Source: Bovifimicola sp050309585 (GTDB lineage: Bacteria; Bacillota; Clostridia; Lachnospirales; Lachnospiraceae). From it: a DNA stretch of 19,497 bases. The stretch spans positions 1 to 19,497 of the forward strand of contig JBNRML010000079.1 of NCBI GenBank assembly GCA_050309585.1, given 5' to 3'. The translations under genes and the position numbers were made by a program. This document shows, one piece after another, positions 13,713-19,497 of this stretch (positions are counted from its first letter, which is position 1; every line of letters begins with the position of its first letter). Under the pieces are notes generated by a model that saw only the letters and a program-made list of their open reading frames with translations, did no database searches and had not been told where the DNA came from.

Positions 13713-14930
13713 ATGGCTACTTCGACTTCAAAACAAGAACGACTTAGACGCAGGAAAAGAAAGAAAAGAAAAAGAATTATCCTATTAACATTGGAAACAA
13801 TAGTGTTTTTATTTGCAATTGCATGTGTTTCCATTTACCTGATGCCTAACTCAAAATCATTTATTGTTAAAACATTTACAAAATGCCCGGCAGGACAAAG
13901 TATCTTAAAGAGCCTATATAAAGACGACTATGTAGCTAATGTATATGACTCAGACACAGATAAATCAAAAATCGATAAGGTTGATTTGGGTGAAGGTTAT
14001 ACAAATATTGCCTTATTTGGTATTGACCCTCGGTATGGCGAATTTGAGAGCGGTGCACACACCGATACCATTATGATAATAAGTATCAATAATAAAACCC
14101 ATGATGTAAAAATGGTATCTGTTTACCGTGATTCACTCCTTAGAATGACAACAACAGACGGAGAAATTGACTACGAAAAGGCCAATTCTGCTTTCTTTAG
14201 AAACGGCGCTTCCGGTGCCCTTACCATGCTCAACAACAATTTTGATTTGGACATTACAGAATATGCCCTTGTAAACTTTCAGGGGCTCGCAACCGTTATA
14301 GATGCCCTTGGTGGCATTGATGTTACCATTACCGAAGAAGAAGCTTTTTATATAAACGGTTACCTTACCGAAACAAGGGAAATTACCAGTATGGATGCAC
14401 CTGATATTAATACATACGGAAACGTTCACCTGAGCGGTCTTCAGGCCACGGCCTACTGTCGAATCCGTTACACTGTCTTCTACGATGAAGAAGGAAATGA
14501 ATACCACAACGATTATGGACGTACAGCCCGCCAGCGTCTTGTTATGAACAAGCTTTTGCAAAAAGCCCAGTCTGCAGGTGTTAAGGAGCTTCTCAATGTT
14601 GCTGATACAGTTATCAAAAAGAATAACGTGGCCGGTGAAAAAATATTGTCAACCAATATTAAATGGGAAAAGATTGTGGATTTGCTCACCGTTGCCGTTG
14701 ATTGTAACTTAAATGGCTCAATCGGCTTCCCTTATGATGTATACACACCTGAAAAAGGATACCCATATTATGGATACGTAATTCCAAGAGGGCTGGAACA
14801 AAATGTAATAAGATTACACCAGTATTTGTTCCCGGACAAGCAATATACTCCATCTACCCTTGTAACCAGAATAAATGATTACATTATAGATGAAACCGGT
14901 GTTTATCCACCTGAAGACGATAACGAATAA
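13713..14930 (+). CDS. LytR-CpsA-Psr (LCP) family cell wall glycopolymer transferase
   Basis: 405 residues. A very basic cytosolic start (RLRRRKRKKRKR), one membrane helix at 22-44, a linker, then the LCP domain at about 95-285. LCP enzymes attach teichoic acids or other polymers from a lipid carrier to peptidoglycan on the outer face. Key residues are present: NIALFGID, AHTDTIMIISI (D118), SVYRDSL (R139, D140), GGIDVTI, AYCRIRY (R250, R252) and DYGRTARQR (R270, R273, R275). A C-terminal region of about 110 residues ends in an acidic tail (PPEDDNE). GGAGG seven nt before the ATG. It lies 36 nt after the unknown protein and is closed by a strong bidirectional terminator. The kinase system upstream may control wall assembly through it, which is inference. 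Confidence 0.93.
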   Translation: MATSTSKQERLRRRKRKKRKRIILLTLETIVFLFAIACVSIYLMPNSKSFIVKTFTKCPAGQSILKSLYKDDYVANVYDSDTDKSKIDKVDLGEGYTNIALFGIDPRYGEFESGAHTDTIMIISINNKTHDVKMVSVYRDSLLRMTTTDGEIDYEKANSAFFRNGASGALTMLNNNFDLDITEYALVNFQGLATVIDALGGIDVTITEEEAFYINGYLTETREITSMDAPDINTYGNVHLSGLQATAYCRIRYTVFYDEEGNEYHNDYGRTARQRLVMNKLLQKAQSAGVKELLNVADTVIKKNNVAGEKILSTNIKWEKIVDLLTVAVDCNLNGSIGFPYDVYTPEKGYPYYGYVIPRGLEQNVIRLHQYLFPDKQYTPSTLVTRINDYIIDETGVYPPEDDNE

Positions 14931-14950
14931 ATAATTTTATAAAGGCACAA

Positions 14951-14993
14951 AAAATACCTGTCAAATGGCAATTTACCGTTTGACAGGTATTTT
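14951..14993. terminator. Bidirectional terminator between convergent genes
   Basis: AAAATACCTGTCAAA (14951-14965) and TTTGACAGGTATTTT (14979-14993) form a perfect 15-bp stem. T-rich sequence follows in both directions, so it can end both the LCP transcript and the mfd-side transcript. Confidence 0.9.
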
Positions 14994-15018
14994 GTTTCTT
15001 ATACTTCTTTTTTGAATT

Positions 15019-15789
15019 TCACAACTCCTGCGGTACAGGATACTCTTCAACATTTCCATTATTATCAACATAATATACAACTAATTCCTTGCCCTTTAAT
15101 GTATCAGGAATAGGAAGGCTGACTTCAAAATAACCGTCACTTAATGATGTGATATACTTGTTTTCGCTTTCTGTGTAGAGCTTGAGGTCGAAGGATACAC
15201 TGTTTTCAACAGATAATACTTCTTTGATTTTTTCAAATTCTTCACCTTCTGTTACTTTTTTAACTACTAAGGATGTATCTGCAGGTACCTCTTTACTATC
15301 AGTTTTTACTGAAACATTTGTTGCTGCGTCAACAGATTTGCTCTCTTTTTTTGTCTCCATCACCTTTGTGCTGTCTGCAATAATAAGGGCATCATAATCT
15401 TTTCCGTCATAGGTTAACTTATAGTATTTATCCTCTGCAGTTTCTGTTGGTACATAAATGATTTTCTTTACCATACCACCTGTAAATTCTGACATTCCTA
15501 AAATAGCACCGTCATATTTCAGAGTACCAATACCAGCCTGAGATTCAAAAAACCTTCCTCCATCTCCGGCACGAACATCAATATTCATTCTTACGTTTGT
15601 GTTCTCAAAAAGTTTCTTGTAATCATTTGATAAGCACGAAATTACTTTTGAAAAGTTTTCCTGGTAATTGCACATAATGTAATCCACATATTCTAAATCT
15701 GATACCACAAATGTCCTTTCCCCTGAACACTTTTCTGCATAGCCCTTTATTTTAGCTACTGCTGACGCATCTGCCTCAACATAACTCAT
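15019..15789 (-). pseudogene. Surface-protein-like remnant downstream of mfd
   Basis: 256-codon frame. The second half (about 155-250) resembles a C-terminal module of Lachnospiraceae surface proteins: SLVVKKVTEGEEFEKIKEVL, FDLKLYTESENKYI, FEVSLPIPDTLKGKELVVYYVDNNGNVEEYPV. In such proteins the module normally runs on for 20 or more residues; here it stops right after EEYPV. There is no signal peptide, and residues 1-140 are not recognised. The ATG is only 1 nt after GGAGG, too close for normal use, while a well-spaced ATG (8 nt) is out of frame and gives only nine codons. Both ends therefore look damaged, which suggests a decaying gene; an intact cytosolic protein of unknown function is the alternative. 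It follows mfd by 18 nt. Confidence 0.5.
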
Positions 15790-15807
15790 TCCTCCTAAAT
15801 ACTCTTA

Positions 15808-18800
15808 TTACGTTAGTTCTTTCAGCTTTCCGATTATTTCCATCAAAAGCTTTTTATATTCCTCCATGTCATTTATTTTTTTATCCATGGAATACAAAAA
15901 ATAGGGATTTGCATCCGGAACAAACTTCATTTTTCCCTTGAAGGAATTGATAAAATCTGGTATTCCGTCGGTATTTATTTTTGCGTTTCTGAACATTGCT
16001 ATCTTTAAAACTTTATCAGCAGCACTTATTTCTGTCACCCAGGCTGAATGGGCATAGGATTTAATAAGGGCAATGGACAAAAGATTTGTCACATTTTTAG
16101 GCATCTCACCAAATCGGTCCATCAGTTCATCCTGCATATCCAGATATTCATCTTCATTTGAAATGCCGGCAATCTGCTTGTAAACATTTAACTTCTGGAC
16201 TTCATTTCTGATATATGACGGCGGAATGAATGCATCAATGTTAAGGTCGATTTTCGTCTCAAAATCCTCCATGACATTTTCTCCCTTAAGTTCTGCAACA
16301 GCCTCATTTAAGAGCTTACAGTACAAATCATATCCCACTGCTGCCATATGTCCGTGCTGCTCTGCTCCAAGAATATTTCCTGCACCTCTTATCTCCAAAT
16401 CCCGCATTGCAATCTTAAAGCCGCTACCAAGCTCCGTAAATTCACGGATTGCCTGAAGTCTTTTTTCAGCAGTTTCCTTAAGCATCTTGTCACGCTTGTA
16501 AAGCATAAATGCATAGGCTGTTCTGTTGGAGCGCCCTACCCGCCCCCTTAACTGATAAAGCTGAGACAGTCCAAAGTTGTCTGCATCATGAATAATAATT
16601 GTATTTACATTTGAAATATCGAGACCTGTCTCGATAATGGTTGTAGAAACGAGGACATCTATCTCACCTTCAATGAAATCATACATTATCTGTTCAAGCT
16701 TTCGCTCGCTCATCTGTCCGTGTGCATAAACAACATTCGCATCTGGAACAAGCCTTGCGATTCGCCCGGTAACATCTTCTATGTCATTTACACGATTGTA
16801 TACATAATAAACCTGTCCGCCGCGGTTTAATTCCCTGTTTATGGCCTCTCTCACCATTTCCTCATTATACTCCATAACATAGGTCTGAATAGGAAGTCTG
16901 TCCACAGGTGGCTCCTCAAGAACGCTCATATCTCTTATTCCCACAAGGCTCATGTGTAATGTCCTTGGAATTGGCGTCGCCGTAAGCGTGAGAACGTCCA
17001 CATTTTTCTTCATTGCCTTAATCTTCTCTTTATGAGTTACACCAAATCTCTGTTCCTCATCCACAATCAGAAGTCCTAAGTCCTTAAATTCTATTTCCTT
17101 TGACAAAATCTTGTGAGTCCCTATTACAATATCCACCTCACCGCTTTTCAGGGCAGCTATGGTCTGCTTCACACCTGCCGCAGTTCTAAATCTGGACATC
17201 ATATCTATTCTCACCGGAAAATCCTTCATTCGCTGTGAAAATGTGTTGTAATGCTGTTGGGCAAGTATGGTTGTAGGCACAAGCACTGCCACCTGCTTGC
17301 CGTCCTGCACTGCCTTAAATGCAGCTCGAATGGCAATCTCCGTCTTACCATAGCCAACGTCTCCACACACAAGTCTGTCCATTATCTTTTTGCTTTCCAT
17401 ATCCCTTTTCGTATCTTCAATGGCCTTTAACTGATCCTCGGTTTCCTCATACGGAAAGACCTCTTCAAATTCTCTCTGCCATACCGTATCAGTAGAAAAG
17501 GCAAATCCATTCTGATTTTGTCTTGCAGAATAAATTTCCACCAAATCCTTTGCAATGTCTTTTACGGCACCCTTTACCCTTGTTTTTGTTTTAACCCATT
17601 CCGTTGAGCCAAGCTTATTTAATTTAGGAATCTTAGAGTCCGCATTTGAGTACTTCTGAATCACATCCGTCTGCGTTGCCAGAACATAAAGATTACTGTT
17701 TCCGGCATATTCAATTTTGATATAATCCTTAAATACCTTATCAACCTCTATTTTCACAATTCCCTGATATCTTCCCAGTCCGTGATTTTCATGGACAACG
17801 TAATCACCTGGATTTAACTGTGAAAAATCTGAAATTCTGTCACCAGAATACTTCTTTTTCAGTCTCTTCTTTTTGGCTTTTTCCTTTCCAAAAATATCTG
17901 ACTGCGTAATGACCACAAATTTAAGAAGCGGATATTCAAAGCCCTGGTGAAGATTTCCGTAGGTTACCATTATTTCTTTCGGCTTTAACACACGCTCGCT
18001 GTCATCTGAATAAAATGCCTCAAGCTCATAATCCCTCAGGTTTTCTGCAAGACGTTCTGCCCTGGTCCTGGAATTTGTAACCAGAAGTATTCTGTATCCC
18101 TTCTTTTTATAGTTCTTTAAGTCTTTTATCAAAAGCTCAAAGCTGCTGTTGTAGGACAGAACGTTTTTAGCCTCAATGTGATAGGTTTCCTCCACATCAA
18201 AATCTCCACTGTCCTTTGAAATGGCGTGAAAAAGCAGTTTCTGCTTGTCTGACATCATGGAAACCAGCTCCACATAAGGATTTATTACATCCACCTGTCC
18301 GGCTAAAATATATCCCTTCTCCAGACGGTTCACCATACTGTCATGAAATTCCTTCTCAATCACCTGACTGTTTTCCTTCAGTCTTCCCGGCTCATCCAGA
18401 AAATATATTGTATTCCTATCCCTCAGATATTCAATTAGAGAAGACATTTTATCGTAAAAATAATTAATATAGCTGTCTACGGAAAATGCAGAATTACCAA
18501 GACTTAACTGCTCCGTAAACTCATTTGTCACTGTCTTTATCCGGTGCGCCTCCTCTGTTTTCATCTCTTTTCTGAGGGTCTCATAAACAACTTCACACTC
18601 TTTTTTTATTTTTTCAATTCCACGCTCTATTTCTTCCTTTTCAAGAATATATTCTGTCACAGGATAAATGGTGATTTCGTCAATACCATCAATTGAGCGC
18701 TGACTCTCTACATCAAAATACTTAATTGAATCAATTTCCTCATCCCACAAATCAATTCTGACAGGCGTCTCCTCAGTGGCAGGAAAAATATCAATAATTT

Positions 18801-19344
18801 CACCCCTTACCGAATACTGCCCGCACATATCAACCTGACTTACCCGCTCATAGCCCATATTCGACAGTTTTCTCTGCACCTGTTCCAAATCAAGACTGTC
18901 ATCCATGGAAATATGGACAATATTTTTCTCTATTTTTTCCAGTGGAATAAGCTTATCCATAATACCATTTATGGTAGTGATAATAACTGCATCCTGCTTC
19001 TCAACAATTCTCTTTATTGCACTCAGACGCTGCGACATAGTAAGTGAGCCGTGAATATCCGCCTGAAAAAAAATGAAATCCTTTGCAGGATAATAGACCA
19101 CATCTTTTCTGTACATCTGAAAATCCTCATAGATTTCCCTTGCCCTTTTTTCACTGTAGGTAACTATAACAGTGTAGTTATAGTTATTTGACACAGCACT
19201 CATAAAATTTACCTGCTGTGAATCCATACATCCGGTAACCATAAGTGTAGAGTTATTATTTTTATCAGTATTAAGTTTTTCAAGAATTTTTTCATATTCA
19301 TTACACTGCTTCAGTGCATCTTCAAATACTTTCACTTCTCTCAC
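15808..19344 (-). CDS. mfd: Transcription-repair coupling factor
   Basis: 1178 residues, the normal length for the family. Mfd removes RNA polymerase stalled at DNA damage and recruits UvrA. Domains in order: an N-terminal UvrB-like module without a working Walker A (1 to about 330), the RNA polymerase interaction domain around residue 515 (DYVVHENHGLGRYQGI), and the RecG-like translocase with Walker A GDVGYGKTE (about 660), DEEQ box LLIVDEEQRFG (about 760), LTATPIPRTLHMSL, TTIIETGLDI and QLRGRVGRSNR (about 935), and the C-terminal UvrA-masking domain. The start is GTG: the one at 19344 has AGAGG 4 nt upstream, while a second GTG three codons later (19335) has AGGG at a better 8-nt spacing, so the true start may be 19335. 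No clear promoter is seen in the 22 nt between it and the upstream repeat. Confidence 0.97.
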   Translation of the reverse strand: MREVKVFEDALKQCNEYEKILEKLNTDKNNNSTLMVTGCMDSQQVNFMSAVSNNYNYTVIVTYSEKRAREIYEDFQMYRKDVVYYPAKDFIFFQADIHGSLTMSQRLSAIKRIVEKQDAVIITTINGIMDKLIPLEKIEKNIVHISMDDSLDLEQVQRKLSNMGYERVSQVDMCGQYSVRGEIIDIFPATEETPVRIDLWDEEIDSIKYFDVESQRSIDGIDEITIYPVTEYILEKEEIERGIEKIKKECEVVYETLRKEMKTEEAHRIKTVTNEFTEQLSLGNSAFSVDSYINYFYDKMSSLIEYLRDRNTIYFLDEPGRLKENSQVIEKEFHDSMVNRLEKGYILAGQVDVINPYVELVSMMSDKQKLLFHAISKDSGDFDVEETYHIEAKNVLSYNSSFELLIKDLKNYKKKGYRILLVTNSRTRAERLAENLRDYELEAFYSDDSERVLKPKEIMVTYGNLHQGFEYPLLKFVVITQSDIFGKEKAKKKRLKKKYSGDRISDFSQLNPGDYVVHENHGLGRYQGIVKIEVDKVFKDYIKIEYAGNSNLYVLATQTDVIQKYSNADSKIPKLNKLGSTEWVKTKTRVKGAVKDIAKDLVEIYSARQNQNGFAFSTDTVWQREFEEVFPYEETEDQLKAIEDTKRDMESKKIMDRLVCGDVGYGKTEIAIRAAFKAVQDGKQVAVLVPTTILAQQHYNTFSQRMKDFPVRIDMMSRFRTAAGVKQTIAALKSGEVDIVIGTHKILSKEIEFKDLGLLIVDEEQRFGVTHKEKIKAMKKNVDVLTLTATPIPRTLHMSLVGIRDMSVLEEPPVDRLPIQTYVMEYNEEMVREAINRELNRGGQVYYVYNRVNDIEDVTGRIARLVPDANVVYAHGQMSERKLEQIMYDFIEGEIDVLVSTTIIETGLDISNVNTIIIHDADNFGLSQLYQLRGRVGRSNRTAYAFMLYKRDKMLKETAEKRLQAIREFTELGSGFKIAMRDLEIRGAGNILGAEQHGHMAAVGYDLYCKLLNEAVAELKGENVMEDFETKIDLNIDAFIPPSYIRNEVQKLNVYKQIAGISNEDEYLDMQDELMDRFGEMPKNVTNLLSIALIKSYAHSAWVTEISAADKVLKIAMFRNAKINTDGIPDFINSFKGKMKFVPDANPYFLYSMDKKINDMEEYKKLLMEIIGKLKELT

Positions 19345-19365
19345 CCTGCCTCTTAATATTGTAAC

Positions 19366-19497
19366 TGTTCAGAGCCAAGCAAAATTTCATAAAACAGGTG
19401 TAAAATGCTTGCATTTTTAAGACTGTTTTTGAAATTTTATTTGGCGGATACGCCACACCGACGAAATGCAAAGCATTTTGGAGGTTGGCTCTGAACA
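19366..19497. repeat. 132-bp element with 13-bp terminal inverted repeats upstream of mfd
   Basis: TGTTCAGAGCCAA (19366-19378) and TTGGCTCTGAACA (19485-19497) are perfect inverted ends. Inside is a long hairpin: AAAATTTCATAAAACAG against CTGTTTTTGAAATTTT with one unpaired base, enclosing AAAATGC-TT-GCATTTT. A GGCG-GATA-CGCC hairpin and AAATGC-AAA-GCATTT follow, then GGAGG before the right end. No coding frame of note. It has the form of a small non-autonomous mobile element or structured intergenic repeat. A related end lies at 8306. The right end falls exactly on the last base of the window, so the outer flank cannot be seen. Confidence 0.7.

Noticed and set aside
14133..14561. Minus-strand frame of 142 codons
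   Set aside because: Antisense to the LCP domain, which has all its conserved residues; no start signal.

Overview
The window looks like chromosomal DNA of a low-GC, butyrate-forming Clostridia bacterium, most likely Lachnospiraceae. The reasons are AT-rich codon use, strong GGAGG ribosome binding sites, a phosphate butyryltransferase plus butyrate kinase pair, Gram-positive envelope genes (LCP family, zinc-ribbon membrane proteins), and a surface-protein module of a type common in that family. The genus cannot be fixed from the sequence alone. No phage, IS, CRISPR, tRNA or rRNA was seen.

Layout. 1-2296 (minus): a membrane protein with two N-terminal zinc ribbons, translationally coupled to a TPM-domain protein cut by the window start. 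2503-3375 (minus): purC with a long structured leader. 3623-4261 (minus): a DUF308/HdeD-like membrane protein. 4387-8163 (minus): phosphate butyryltransferase, butyrate kinase, a HAD phosphatase and a branched-chain aminotransferase, probably co-transcribed from a good promoter before the first gene. 8446-10388 (plus): three tandem paralogues, each with a zinc ribbon, a transmembrane helix and a small beta-rich outer domain. 10683-14930 (plus): an OmpR-type response regulator, its histidine kinase, an unknown membrane-anchored protein overlapping the kinase, and an LCP-family protein with its own promoter. 15019-15789 (minus): a surface-protein-like remnant. 15808-19344 (minus): mfd.

The most interesting signal is a structured element of about 150 nt present twice in the same orientation relative to its gene: directly before purC (3381-3535, minus) and directly before the response regulator (10525-10682, plus). 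Both copies contain four hairpins in the same order. Differences between the copies fall largely in loops or as paired changes that keep the stems, and a bulged C is kept in hairpin 1. Both copies open with a Shine-Dalgarno sequence and a 14-codon reading frame, MKN(K/H)(A/T)(D/E)(A/V)LIFHTAN, and both end at the Shine-Dalgarno sequence of the real gene, which can pair with a CTCC just before it. In each copy the two flanks resemble each other more than they resemble the other copy's flanks, as if a mobile structured element had inserted at a ribosome binding site and duplicated it.

A second repeat family, bounded by TGTTCAGAGCCAA inverted repeats, lies upstream of mfd and ends exactly at the window end. 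A degenerate end of it lies upstream of the phosphate butyryltransferase promoter.
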